Translations under genes and position numbers: made by a program
Part shown: piece after piece, positions 54,427 through 62,620 of the stretch
Layout: each line of letters begins with the position of its first letter
How positions within the stretch are numbered: position 1 is the stretch's first letter
Assembly: GCA_039029355.1 (NCBI GenBank)
Contig: JBCCGI010000023.1
Coordinates: forward strand, 1 to 64,000
Direction: 5' to 3'
DNA length: 64,000 nt
Origin: JBCCGI01 sp039029355
GTDB lineage: Bacteria > Planctomycetota > UBA1135 > GCA-002686595
The notes under the pieces: generated by a model
What the model was told of the DNA's origin: nothing
Database searches by the model: none
What the model saw: the letters and a program-made list of their open reading frames with translations, nothing else

Positions 54427-55638
54427 CTACAACGCGTCGTCGAGGATCACGATCGACGACCCCGAGCCCAGGATCAGGTCGAAGCTCTGCGTGAAGAAGA
54501 TCCCCTGGTGGTACACGACCAGCGAGCCGAAGGTCGGGTCGAGCCCGCCGACGTTGATCGGCAGCGTCAGCGTCCCGCCGGCCGGGATCGTGCCGATGGC
54601 GGTGAACACGAACGGCGCCGCGGTGAGGAAGGCGCCCGACCAGTCGGGGACGAAGAAGCCGGTCGGCGCGCCGCCGTAGGCGGTGAAGCAGAACTCGCCT
54701 TCGAGGCCCTCGAAGGTCAGCACCGAGGTCGCGTTCTCGCGCGCGGGCGAGGTCGAGTCGAAGCGCCGCGCCTGCGGGCCGAGGCTGGTCAGGGTGCCGC
54801 CCGCGAGGTCGGTCGACGGGCCGGAGGCCGCGGTGGTGCACCCCGTGGCGCCGTTGCGTCCACCCGCGCCGCCGGCGTAGCCGCCGCCGAGGTCGCGCGC
54901 GGTCGAGCCGCCCGTGAGCACGAGGCCCGCGCCGCCCTCGCCCGGGCAGGGCTGAAACAGGCCGTCGGCGTCGCCGCCTGCGCCGCCGGTCGCGGTGCTG
55001 CCGGAGAACATCGCCGTGACGCCGTCGAGGCGCGCTCCGTCGCCGCCGGGCGCGCCCGGGTTGCCGGGGCCGCCGAGCAGCACGCAGTCGTAGAGGTTGA
55101 GGAGCGAGGCGCTCGCGACGAGGCCCTGCGCGCCGCTTGCGTCGATCGACTCAGCGCCGAGCAGCGCGCAGTCCATCAGGTTGACCGTGGCCGAGCTCTC
55201 CACCAACAGGCCGTGGCCCTGGCTGCCGAAGAAGCCGAAGGCGGGGCCGCTGAGCACGCACTCCTCGAGCCAAACCACGCCGGCGCACCCGGTGACCGCC
55301 GACGGCGGCTGGCCGACGCCGGGCTCGACGGTCAAGCCGCGTGCGAAGACCGTCTGCGCGGGCGCCGTGCTCTGCACGCGCAGCGGGCCCTGGAGCACGA
55401 CGCTGGCGTCGGCCTCGGCGGTGATGCGCAGCGCCTTGCCGTCGATCGTCGCGCCGCCGTAGAAGCCCTCCTTCACGAGGACCGTGTCGCCGCTGGCCGC
55501 CGCGTTGACGGCCGCCTGCAGGTCGGTGAAGTCCGCGCCGGGGCCGCCGTCGTCATCGACGACATGGACCGGCGCCTGGGCGGCGGCGAGGGAGCCGAGA
55601 AGGACGAGCGAAAGGAGTGCGGTGGGGGGCGTGGGCAC
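54427..55638 (-). CDS. Secreted right-handed beta-helix protein
   Basis: The 403-residue protein from GTG 55638 has a signal peptide (LLSLVLLGSLAAAQ). It opens with the HVVDDDGGPGADFTDLQAAV motif of pectin-lyase-like parallel beta-helix proteins. Short repeats with Leu/Cys spacing follow (VWLEECVLSG, VNLMDCALLG, LNLYDCVLLG), each adding one helix coil. A Gly-rich stretch and a C-terminal beta module (FEGLEGEFCF, SIVILDDAL) end it. Likely a surface or matrix protein; no catalytic residues are assigned. It converges with the HTH gene. Confidence 0.75.
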   Translation of the reverse strand: MPTPPTALLSLVLLGSLAAAQAPVHVVDDDGGPGADFTDLQAAVNAAASGDTVLVKEGFYGGATIDGKALRITAEADASVVLQGPLRVQSTAPAQTVFARGLTVEPGVGQPPSAVTGCAGVVWLEECVLSGPAFGFFGSQGHGLLVESSATVNLMDCALLGAESIDASGAQGLVASASLLNLYDCVLLGGPGNPGAPGGDGARLDGVTAMFSGSTATGGAGGDADGLFQPCPGEGGAGLVLTGGSTARDLGGGYAGGAGGRNGATGCTTAASGPSTDLAGGTLTSLGPQARRFDSTSPARENATSVLTFEGLEGEFCFTAYGGAPTGFFVPDWSGAFLTAAPFVFTAIGTIPAGGTLTLPINVGGLDPTFGSLVVYHQGIFFTQSFDLILGSGSSIVILDDAL

Positions 55639-55906
55639 GGCGGGGGAATCTCGCAGGTGAGGAAGCGGGCGGGGGCGGCCATTGTCGCCTGGGGGCGCGG
55701 ATCCGGCTAGGCGGCGCGCCCCGCGAGCGATGCGGACCGGAGATCCAAGGCTCGCGGCGGCGCGCACGGAGTGATTCCCTCGCCCCTCGCTCTTCGTCCC
55801 GCGATCTTCGCCCCGCGATCCCGCGATCCCGCGATCCTCCGGTCCTCCGGTCCTGCGATCGAGCGATCGAGCGATCCTGCGATCCTGCGATCCTGCCAGC
55901 GGCGGG
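55639..55906. other. Intergenic region before the beta-helix gene
   Basis: 268 bp between two minus-strand genes. The right part is the 8-bp tandem repeat (55815-55894). The left part is GC-rich with no gene, hairpin or promoter that I can support. Confidence 0.5.
55815..55894. repeat. Ten-unit 8-bp tandem repeat
   Basis: Ten consecutive 8-mers fill exactly 80 bp: GCGATCCC x2, GCGATCCT, CCGGTCCT x2, GCGATCGA x2, GCGATCCT x3. Variants occur in blocks of identical neighbours, as expected from slippage-type duplication. Eight of the ten units contain GATC. The array lies just past the stop of the cytochrome gene and about 180 bp before the beta-helix gene. Confidence 0.9.
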
Positions 55907-57712
55907 TCAGCGCCCCGCGCGTGCGCGCAGCGGGTCGAGCCGCGCGGCGATGCGCTCCCACTCGCGTGCGCGCGCGGGCTCGCCCGCGGCGGCGTAGGCC
56001 GCGCTGAGCGCACCGGCCAGTGCCGCGTCGGGGCGGACGCGGTGCGCCGCTTCAAGGTCGCGAACGAAGCTCCCCAGGTCGCCGCGCTCGCGTGCGAGCA
56101 GCGCGCGGTTGCGCAGCGCTCCGTCGGCGAAGGGGTGCGCTTCGAGCACCGCGCTCAGGCGCCGGATGCCCGCCTCGACGTCGCCGGAGCGGCCCTCCAG
56201 GAGGCCGAGGTTGGTCGCCGACGCGGCGAGGTCCGGGTCGAGCGCGAGCGCGGCTCCGTAGGCGTCCTGCGCCTCGCCGTTGCGCCCGGCCTGCTCCAGC
56301 AGGCTCGCCCGGACGTGGTGGTACATCGGCAGCGTGCGCGCCGCGGCGCCGGGCTCGGCATCGGCGAGAGCCGTGGCGCGCTCGGTGTGCCCGCGGTGGG
56401 CGAGCGCCATCATCAGCAGCCCGGGGTCGTTCGCGTGCGCCGGCGCCTTGACGCCGGGCCACGCGACGCGCTTCCAGTCGGCGTCGGGCGACTCGGGGAA
56501 GCGCAGCTCGCCGGGAGCCTTGTGCGCGCTCGGCGGCCCCGGCTCGGTGCGGATCCAGTGGTCGTGGATCTCGACCTCGGCGACGTCGAAGACCGGCGTG
56601 CGGCGCATGTGGCAGTCGACGCAGTCGCGGCCGGCTTCCGGCGGGTGCGACGGAGCGAGGCGCGCGTGGCAGTCGCCGCAGGCCGCGCGCGTCCGCGTCC
56701 GCACGGTCGGGTCGGCGAGCGCACGGTGTGGGTCGTGGCAGGTCGTGCACAACATCTCGGAGCGCAGGAAGCACTCCGACAGCAGCAGCCGCTCGACGTG
56801 GCTTACGAAGCCGACCTCGTTCGTCGGCTCGCGCGCGACGAAGACCGCGCGCTGCTCCAGCAGGTCGCCGCCGACCGGCGGTGGGCCGAGCTCGTCCGGA
56901 TCCAGCACGATGCGCGCGTCCCCCTGCAGGTGGCAGGCAGCGCAGACCGACAGCCGCTCGAAGCGCCCGAGGTCGGCCAGCGCCAGCAGCGGGTCGGAGC
57001 CGGCGGGCTCGTCGCCGGCGAGCTCCGCCTCGCGCCAGCGCGCGTGCTCGGCGTCGCGGGCGTGGCAGGCGGCGCACGCGATGCCGCGCGGCGACCAGCG
57101 CTCGGGAGCGAGGTTCAGCGGCCAGCCGGCGGGCGGCGGATCGTCGGTGTGGCAGCCGAGGCACTCGGCGGTGATCGGAGTGCTGACGCGCGCCCCGGGC
57201 TGCATCATGTTGCCGGGCGCGAGGGCGGCGTGGTGCCCGCCGCCCTTGCCGGTGACCACCTCGAGCGGCGCGAACCACATCGTGCGTCCGCGCAAAACGA
57301 CGTAGGAGCGGTCCATCACGCCCGCCCCGATCGCGAAGGCGACCGGGAGCTCTAGGCGATGCTCGGGCGCGCGCGTCTCGACCAAGACGCCCAGCCCGTC
57401 GCGCAGGCCGAAGCCGTAGCGGTAGCCGCCGTCGCGCTCGGCGACCGGCGCGAGCGCGGCGTTGCGCGCGAGCTCTTCGGGGCCGATGAGCTCGACGGCG
57501 CGCGCCATCGCGGTGGCGTTCCAGCTGTCGACCAGCGCGCCGTGGCAGTCGGCGCAGGCCGCTCCGATCGCCGGGGGGGAGGGGAGAGGGGCGGCCGACG
57601 CGCCGCCGCTCTGGGCCGCGTCGGGCGAGGCCGGCTCGCCGCCGCAGCCGCCGAGCAGCGTCGCCGCGCCGGCCAGCACGCAGGCGAAGAGGCGCCGGAC
57701 GCGCCACGCCAC
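55907..57712 (-). CDS. Multihaem cytochrome c lipoprotein with TPR domain
   Basis: The 601-residue lipoprotein (signal ending LLGGC) has seven CxxCH haem c motifs: CADCH, CLGCH, CAACH, CAACH, CTTCH, CGDCH and CVDCH (about residues 53-360). A TPR region follows from about residue 425 (AQDAYGAALALDPDLAASA). Haem-c domains of this type (cytochrome c554-like) plus TPR are frequent in Planctomycetota and probably pass electrons or bind partners in the periplasm. GTG 57712 overlaps the stop of the upstream gene by one base. Confidence 0.88.
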   Translation of the reverse strand: MAWRVRRLFACVLAGAATLLGGCGGEPASPDAAQSGGASAAPLPSPPAIGAACADCHGALVDSWNATAMARAVELIGPEELARNAALAPVAERDGGYRYGFGLRDGLGVLVETRAPEHRLELPVAFAIGAGVMDRSYVVLRGRTMWFAPLEVVTGKGGGHHAALAPGNMMQPGARVSTPITAECLGCHTDDPPPAGWPLNLAPERWSPRGIACAACHARDAEHARWREAELAGDEPAGSDPLLALADLGRFERLSVCAACHLQGDARIVLDPDELGPPPVGGDLLEQRAVFVAREPTNEVGFVSHVERLLLSECFLRSEMLCTTCHDPHRALADPTVRTRTRAACGDCHARLAPSHPPEAGRDCVDCHMRRTPVFDVAEVEIHDHWIRTEPGPPSAHKAPGELRFPESPDADWKRVAWPGVKAPAHANDPGLLMMALAHRGHTERATALADAEPGAAARTLPMYHHVRASLLEQAGRNGEAQDAYGAALALDPDLAASATNLGLLEGRSGDVEAGIRRLSAVLEAHPFADGALRNRALLARERGDLGSFVRDLEAAHRVRPDAALAGALSAAYAAAGEPARAREWERIAARLDPLRARAGR

Positions 57713-58989
57713 TACGAGTCGTACTCCGCCAGGAGGAGCTGAATCAGGTGCTGGGCCTGCTCCGGCGGGAGCGCTTCGACCTTCGCCTCGACCTCGCGCA
57801 GCATCGAGCGCGCGACGTCGTCCTGGTCGGCCTCGCGCGCCAAGCGATGCGCCCGGTTGGCGTGGTGGATGCCGATCAGACCCTCGCCAAAGAGCACCAG
57901 CGCCGCGGGCACCGGCGCCACCGTGAGGGCGAGGCCCATCAGCGACTTCAGCGCGGCTCTGGCGTAGGGCGACGTGCTCTGGCCCCGCGCGTTGGCGAGG
58001 GCGTACTCCAGCCGCGCGTCGACCGGATGCGCCTCGCGCTCCTCGGCGCGCCAGACCGACACGACCTGGGAGCGGTGCTCGCGCGCGCGCCGCGGCTGGT
58101 GCAGGGCGTCGTCCTCGATCGCGAGCGCGGCCGCGTCGTCACGCAGCCGGTAGCGCTCGGGCAGGTCGCCCAGGCCGCAGTACTCGTCGTGCGGGTCGTC
58201 GCCGCGTCGATCCGCGGTGTAGACACCCAGCAGGAGCTCGCTGTCGTGCTCGCGCCGGTTCAGGGTCAAGCACGGAAGCACCAGCCACAGCGTGGGCGTC
58301 CTCGGTACATAGTCCTGGATGTCGAGCATCGCCCGCCGGGCCTGCAGCCGTGCGCTGACGGCGGCGGCGAACAGCAGGCGGTGCTCGGGCCGCACCCGCG
58401 TCGGGTCGCGCAGCGCCTGCAGCCGGCTGTGCTCCTCGAAGCGCATCGCCTCGGCCAGGTCGCCCGCGAAGGGCCGCGCGTCGCCGGCGAGCGTCGCCGC
58501 GATCGCGCCGCAGTAGGTCGAGTCGTTCCCGTAGCGCTTGCCCTGCCCGAAGGCGCGGCCCTTCGGACCGTTCTCGACCGACACGTGCGCGTTGATCTTG
58601 ACGACCATCAGCTTCCAGTCGTCGGCGCCGGGGGCGAGCGCGTAGTGCTCCTCGGCGATGCGTGCCGCGCCCCACTCGTAGCGCCCGCCGAGGTTGGCGA
58701 GCCGGAACTCCGCGCGGCTGGCGAGCTTCAGATGGGGGAGCATATAGCGCACGAACCCGCGCTGAAACGCGTCGACACACTCGCGCTCGGCCTCGTCCGA
58801 GCAGGTGACGAGCGCGGCCCCGACCGCCGGCGGCTTCAGGCTCTGCACGTAGTAGCGCAGCGTGCGCACCTGTTCGTCGAGCGGGCGCTCGGCCCCAAGC
58901 GACTCGTACAGCCGCTCGGCGTGGAGTGGAGGGAGCGCGTCCCTCTTCCGCGCTCTGGGGTGGAAGCGCAGATCCTTCGCCTTCGCCAT
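57712..58989 (-). CDS. Conserved-looking protein of unknown function
   Basis: The 425-residue protein has a basic N-terminus (LRFHPRARKRDALPPLH), no signal peptide, and a mostly helical body. One or two hydrophobic helices lie near residues 350-375 (LMGLALTVAPVPAALVLFGE), followed by a charged C-terminal helix. I recognise no family or catalytic motif. It is transcribed with the multihaem cytochrome gene, whose start overlaps its stop, so a role at the membrane alongside that cytochrome is possible but unproven. Confidence 0.7.
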   Translation of the reverse strand: MAKAKDLRFHPRARKRDALPPLHAERLYESLGAERPLDEQVRTLRYYVQSLKPPAVGAALVTCSDEAERECVDAFQRGFVRYMLPHLKLASRAEFRLANLGGRYEWGAARIAEEHYALAPGADDWKLMVVKINAHVSVENGPKGRAFGQGKRYGNDSTYCGAIAATLAGDARPFAGDLAEAMRFEEHSRLQALRDPTRVRPEHRLLFAAAVSARLQARRAMLDIQDYVPRTPTLWLVLPCLTLNRREHDSELLLGVYTADRRGDDPHDEYCGLGDLPERYRLRDDAAALAIEDDALHQPRRAREHRSQVVSVWRAEEREAHPVDARLEYALANARGQSTSPYARAALKSLMGLALTVAPVPAALVLFGEGLIGIHHANRAHRLAREADQDDVARSMLREVEAKVEALPPEQAQHLIQLLLAEYDS

Positions 58990-59032
58990 CGACCTCTAGT
59001 CTAGTGCCTCCTACGCGGCTCCCCAAATGCAA

Positions 59033-59057
59033 GCGGGCCCGCACTCTGCGGGCCCGC
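59033..59057 (-). terminator. Terminator-like hairpin after the ferredoxin-fusion gene
   Basis: GCGGGCCCGC occurs twice (59033-59042 and 59048-59057) around a 5-base loop, giving a perfect 10-bp stem; each copy is also a palindrome by itself. On the minus strand it is followed by TTGCATTTGG, only a weak U-rich tail. It lies 29 bp after the stop of the 59086-60237 gene. Confidence 0.6.
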
Positions 59058-59085
59058 GGCGGTCGCTATGCCGTAGACGGCGGCG

Positions 59086-60237
59086 CTAGTGCTGGTCCAC
59101 CATGTAGTTCATGAAGGACATGCCGATGTCCTCGAACTGGTGCTGGCGCGGCACCTCGATGGCCTCCTTGATGCACACCTGCTCGCAGAGCTTGCAGGAC
59201 ACGCAGTTCTTCTCGATCACATAAGCGATCGTGTTGGTCTGTGGCTGCGGGTGGCCGTCCTCGGACAGCGGCTTCATCACCAGCGCCTCGAACGGGCAGA
59301 TGTCGACGCAGAACTCGCAGCCGGTGCAGAGCTCCTCGTGGACCAGCGCCTTGGGGATCTGCTTGGCCTTGATGCGCTGCACCGTGACGCCGTTGGAGTC
59401 GTCGATCGCGTCGAACGGGCAGTAGACCCCGCACACCGAGCAGTTGATGCACAGGTCGGGATCGATGTAGAAGATCTGGCCGGGCGTGATCGCGTTGGTC
59501 GGGCAGACCCGCTCGCAGATCGTGCAGGCCGTGCACTTGTCCGTGATGAAGTGGCTGCGCCACTGCCAGGCTTGCTCGGCGGCCTCGGTCTTGAACAGGG
59601 CGATCTCTAGGCGCGCGTGCGTGTCGTAGCGGTACGAGAAGCCGACGACGTCGTCGTCCAGCTCCAGCGTGGTCACGAACTGCGCCGGGAACGAGCTCGA
59701 CGTGTGGGTCAGCCCCTTGATCTTCGGGTCGGTCAGCCAGCCGGCGATGATGAGGCTGCGGCCGTCGCGCTGGATGTGCGTGCGGTAGCGCGGCATCTCG
59801 TCGGGCAGCCCGTAGCGGAAGCGGTCGCGCACGGCGGGGACGCGCGTGGGCAGGCGGAAGGTGACGAAGATGTGGTCGCCCTCATCCTCGACCAGGTAGT
59901 CGCGGCCGTAGCGGCGGCTGCGTTCGACGGCGTCTTCCTCGACGCCGCGCCAGCGGGCCCACTCGAGCTCCCAGCCCAGAACCTCTTCGAGCTGGGCGAG
60001 GTCCTCCGGCGGCGGCACTTCGCCCGAGAACGAGATCGCGTCCGTCGGGCAGACGTCGATGACGGTGCGCGCGTTGTAGAGGTCCGTCGGGTGCGTGTCG
60101 TGCGCGTGCGCCTTCTCGTCGTCTCCCATGTAGAAGACTTCCGGGAAGTCCTGGCAGCAGGCATCGCACGCGATGCACAGCACGGGGTCGACGGCGTACG
60201 CCTCGTCGACGGTCTGCTGGACGGCGGTCTCGCTCAT
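59086..60237 (-). CDS. Ferredoxin / alpha-crystallin-like / 4x[4Fe-4S] fusion protein
   Basis: The 383-residue cytoplasmic protein has three parts. Residues 1-75: a ferredoxin-like domain with CIACDACCQDF and VCPTDAI. Residues about 110-225: a beta-rich domain whose strand pattern (DHIFVTFRLP, RSLIIAGWL, SFPAQFVTTLELDDDV, ARLEIALFK) closely follows an Hsp20/alpha-crystallin domain. Residues about 235-365: four 4Fe-4S motifs (CTACTICERVCP, CINCSVCGVYCP, CTGCEFCVDICP, CVSCKLCEQVC). It probably carries electrons between partners not encoded nearby. A good promoter and a structured leader precede it. Confidence 0.82.
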   Translation of the reverse strand: MSETAVQQTVDEAYAVDPVLCIACDACCQDFPEVFYMGDDEKAHAHDTHPTDLYNARTVIDVCPTDAISFSGEVPPPEDLAQLEEVLGWELEWARWRGVEEDAVERSRRYGRDYLVEDEGDHIFVTFRLPTRVPAVRDRFRYGLPDEMPRYRTHIQRDGRSLIIAGWLTDPKIKGLTHTSSSFPAQFVTTLELDDDVVGFSYRYDTHARLEIALFKTEAAEQAWQWRSHFITDKCTACTICERVCPTNAITPGQIFYIDPDLCINCSVCGVYCPFDAIDDSNGVTVQRIKAKQIPKALVHEELCTGCEFCVDICPFEALVMKPLSEDGHPQPQTNTIAYVIEKNCVSCKLCEQVCIKEAIEVPRQHQFEDIGMSFMNYMVDQH

Positions 60238-60262
60238 GAATCTCGGGGGGCCGTAATTCCTG

Positions 60263-60322
60263 AAGTCCCGACTCCTCCGGGACTTAGAGGGACGGACTCC
60301 GCCCGCGGGTCTGGTCCCGCGG
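60263..60322 (-). promoter_or_regulatory. Two stem-loops in the leader of the ferredoxin-fusion gene
   Basis: AAGTCCCG/CGGGACTT (60263-60270 with 60278-60285) is an 8-bp perfect stem with a 7-base loop. CCGCGGG/CCCGCGG (60303-60309 with 60316-60322) is a 7-bp stem with a 6-base loop. Both lie between the predicted transcription start (about 60342) and the ATG at 60237, in a leader of about 105 nt. No strong SD is visible before the ATG. No known riboswitch class is recognised. Confidence 0.5.
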
Positions 60323-60348
60323 AGCCCTTGCGAGCCCGTCAGCGAAGC

Positions 60349-60377
60349 ATTATCGGCAAGGGGCGGGGGGGCGGCAA
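60349..60377 (-). promoter_or_regulatory. Sigma70-type promoter for the ferredoxin-fusion gene
   Basis: On the minus strand TTGCCG (60372-60377; 4/6 match) and GATAAT (60349-60354; 5/6 match) are separated by exactly 17 bp. It is the best -35/-10 pair seen in the window and points to the gene starting at 60237. Confidence 0.7.
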
Positions 60378-60476
60378 GCGCCTGTCTTTCTAAACCTGAC
60401 GTGAACGGGAGGAAAGGGGCATGGGCCCCGGCGTGCCCAGGGCCGCCGGGCGCGTACGATGCGCCGTCCCGAACCC

Positions 60477-61106
60477 ATGGCGTACGCGGAAAAGAAGGAC
60501 CATTGGCGCGACGCGGCCGTGGCGGGGGTCTACGACGAGCGCCGCTTCCGCGGCCGCCTGGGCCGCGTCAAGCACGCCCGCGACGCACGCCTGGTCCTGG
60601 GCCTCCTGGAGCGCGCTGGGGGGCTTTCGAGCGTCCTCGACCTCCCCGCGGGCACCGGGCGCCTCCTGCCGGACCTGGCGGCGGCCGGCTACCGCGTGCT
60701 GGGTGCCGATCTCGCGCGCGAGATGCTGGCCGCGGGCCGCGAGCGCCGCGGCGCGGCCGCGCTGCTCCTTCAGGCCGACGGGGAGCGCCTGCCGCTCGCC
60801 GACGGCGCGGTCGACGCCGTGGTGTCGGTCCGCTTCCTCTTCCACGTCGACGAGCGCGAGTCGCGCGCCGCGATCCTGCGCGAGATGGCGCGCGTCGCGC
60901 GGCGTTGCGTGGTCGGCGAGGTGCGCTTTGGCGGCACGTGGAAGCACGTCTCGCGCACCCTGCGCCGCCACGACAAGCTGCGGCCCGCCTTCGACCGGGC
61001 GGCGCTCGCGGACGAGCTCGCGGCCGCCGGGCTCACGCTGGCGCGCATCGCGCCGGTCTCGCGGCTCTTCTCCGACAAGGCCTTCTTCCTCGCGCTGCAC
61101 CGATGA
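60477..61106 (+). CDS. Class I SAM-dependent methyltransferase
   Basis: The 209-residue protein has the Rossmann SAM-binding motif I VLDLPAGTGRLLPDL, the acidic loop GADLAREML (motif II), QADGERLPLADGAVDAVVS (motif III region) and the FHVDERE segment, as in Methyltransf_11/25 enzymes of the UbiE type. The acceptor is unknown. ATG 60477 is used; an in-frame ATG at 60459 adds six residues. The stop shares ATGA with the aldehyde dehydrogenase gene, an unexplained pairing. Confidence 0.85.
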   Translation: MAYAEKKDHWRDAAVAGVYDERRFRGRLGRVKHARDARLVLGLLERAGGLSSVLDLPAGTGRLLPDLAAAGYRVLGADLAREMLAAGRERRGAAALLLQADGERLPLADGAVDAVVSVRFLFHVDERESRAAILREMARVARRCVVGEVRFGGTWKHVSRTLRRHDKLRPAFDRAALADELAAAGLTLARIAPVSRLFSDKAFFLALHR

Positions 61107-62620
61107 ACCTGCACGGCCAGAACCGGCTCGGCGACGCGCTGTCCGCCCGCGGCGACGAGCTGCTGCACGCGGTTGACCCCGAGACCGGCGGCGCGCTCGC
61201 GCCCTCGTTCCACGTCGCGACGCGGCCGGAGATCGACCGCGCCTTCGAGCTCGCCGCCGAGGCGGCGCGACCGCTGCGCCGCCTGGCGCCCGGCGACCGC
61301 GCGGCGCTCCTGGAGCACATCGCGACCGAGCTGGAGGCCCTCGGCGCGCCGCTCTTCGAGCGCGCGGCGCGCGAGACCGGCCTGCCCGTCGCGCGCCTGG
61401 AGTCCGAGCGCGGCCGCACCGCCTCTCAGCTGCGGCTCTTCGCCGACGCGCTGCGTGCCGGGCTCGGCGCCGAGACCGCGCACCTCGCGCCGGACCCGGG
61501 GCGCCAGCCGGCCCCGCGGCCCGAGCTGCGGCTCTCTCGCGTCGCCCTCGGCCCGGTCGTCGTCTTCGGCGCGTCGAACTTCCCGCTGGCCTTCTCGGCG
61601 GCCGGCGGCGACACCGCCGCGGCGCTCGCGGCCGGCTGCCCCGTGGTACACAAGGCGCACCCCGCGCACCCGGGCACGTGCGAGCTCGTGGGCGAGGCGA
61701 TCGCGCGCGCGGTCGCCGCGTGCGGCGCGCCGGCGGGCAGCTTCTCGCTGTTGCACGGCGGAGCCGAGGTCGGGCGCGCGCTCGCCGCGCATCCCGGCGC
61801 GCGGGCGGTGGCGTTCACCGGCTCGCTGGGCGCGGGGCGCGCGCTGCTCGACGTCGCGGCGGCGCGCCCGGACCCGATCCCGGTCTTCGCCGAGATGGGC
61901 AGCCAGAACCCGGTGTTTGCGCTCCCCGCGGCGCTCGCCGCGCGCGCCGACGAGATCGCGGCGGGGCTCTATCAGTCGCTCACGCTCGGAGTGGGGCAGT
62001 TCTGCACCAACCCCGGGCTGGTGCTTTGCGCGCGCGGCGCGGAGTCCGAGCGCCTGCTCGGCGATCTGCGCACGCGCGTCTCCGCGGCCGAGGCCGGCAC
62101 GATGCTGAGCCCGGGGATCGCCGCCAGCTACCGCACGGCGGTGCGCGCGCTGGCCGCGCTGCCCGCGGTCGAGGTGCACGGTGATCCGGAGCCCGCCGGG
62201 CCCGAGGACGACGCGCCGCGCGCCGCCGCGCGCCCGGCGCTGGCGGTGACCGACGCGGGCGCGTGGCTGGCCGAGCCGCAGCTCTCCGAGGAGGTCTTCG
62301 GGCCCGCCACGCTGGTCGTGCTCGCGGAGGCGCCCGACCAGCTGCCCGAGCTGGCCGAGCACCTCGCCGGCCAGCTCACCGCCACCGTGCACGCCGACGC
62401 CGCCGACCGCGAGCTGGCCGAGCGCCTGCTCCCCGCGCTCGAGGAGAAGGCCGGCCGCATCGTGTGGAACGGCTTCCCGACCGGCGTCGAGGTCGACGCG
62501 GCGATGAACCACGGCGGCCCGTGGCCCGCGACGACCGACGCGCGCTTCACGTCGGTGGGCACGGCCGCGATCGAGCGCTTCCTGCGCCCGCTGTGCGTCC
62601 AGGGACGTCCGCCGGCCTAG
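61103..62620 (+). CDS. Aldehyde dehydrogenase, alpha-ketoglutarate-semialdehyde type
   Basis: The 505-residue NAD(P)-dependent dehydrogenase resembles 2,5-dioxovalerate dehydrogenases of sugar-acid and hydroxyproline breakdown (semialdehyde to 2-oxoglutarate). The pattern is typical: GPVVVFGASNFPLAFS, the general base in FAEMGSQNPVF, catalytic Cys in GVGQFCTNPG, and a late WNGFPTGVEVDAAMNHGGP. No other gene of those pathways is present, so the physiological substrate is inferred from family resemblance only. It converges with the protease gene, overlapping it by 4 bp. Confidence 0.85.
   Translation: MNLHGQNRLGDALSARGDELLHAVDPETGGALAPSFHVATRPEIDRAFELAAEAARPLRRLAPGDRAALLEHIATELEALGAPLFERAARETGLPVARLESERGRTASQLRLFADALRAGLGAETAHLAPDPGRQPAPRPELRLSRVALGPVVVFGASNFPLAFSAAGGDTAAALAAGCPVVHKAHPAHPGTCELVGEAIARAVAACGAPAGSFSLLHGGAEVGRALAAHPGARAVAFTGSLGAGRALLDVAAARPDPIPVFAEMGSQNPVFALPAALAARADEIAAGLYQSLTLGVGQFCTNPGLVLCARGAESERLLGDLRTRVSAAEAGTMLSPGIAASYRTAVRALAALPAVEVHGDPEPAGPEDDAPRAAARPALAVTDAGAWLAEPQLSEEVFGPATLVVLAEAPDQLPELAEHLAGQLTATVHADAADRELAERLLPALEEKAGRIVWNGFPTGVEVDAAMNHGGPWPATTDARFTSVGTAAIERFLRPLCVQGRPPA

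Noticed and set aside
55815..55894. CRISPR array
   Set aside because: Units are only 8 bp with no spacers and no cas genes nearby; it is a simple tandem repeat.
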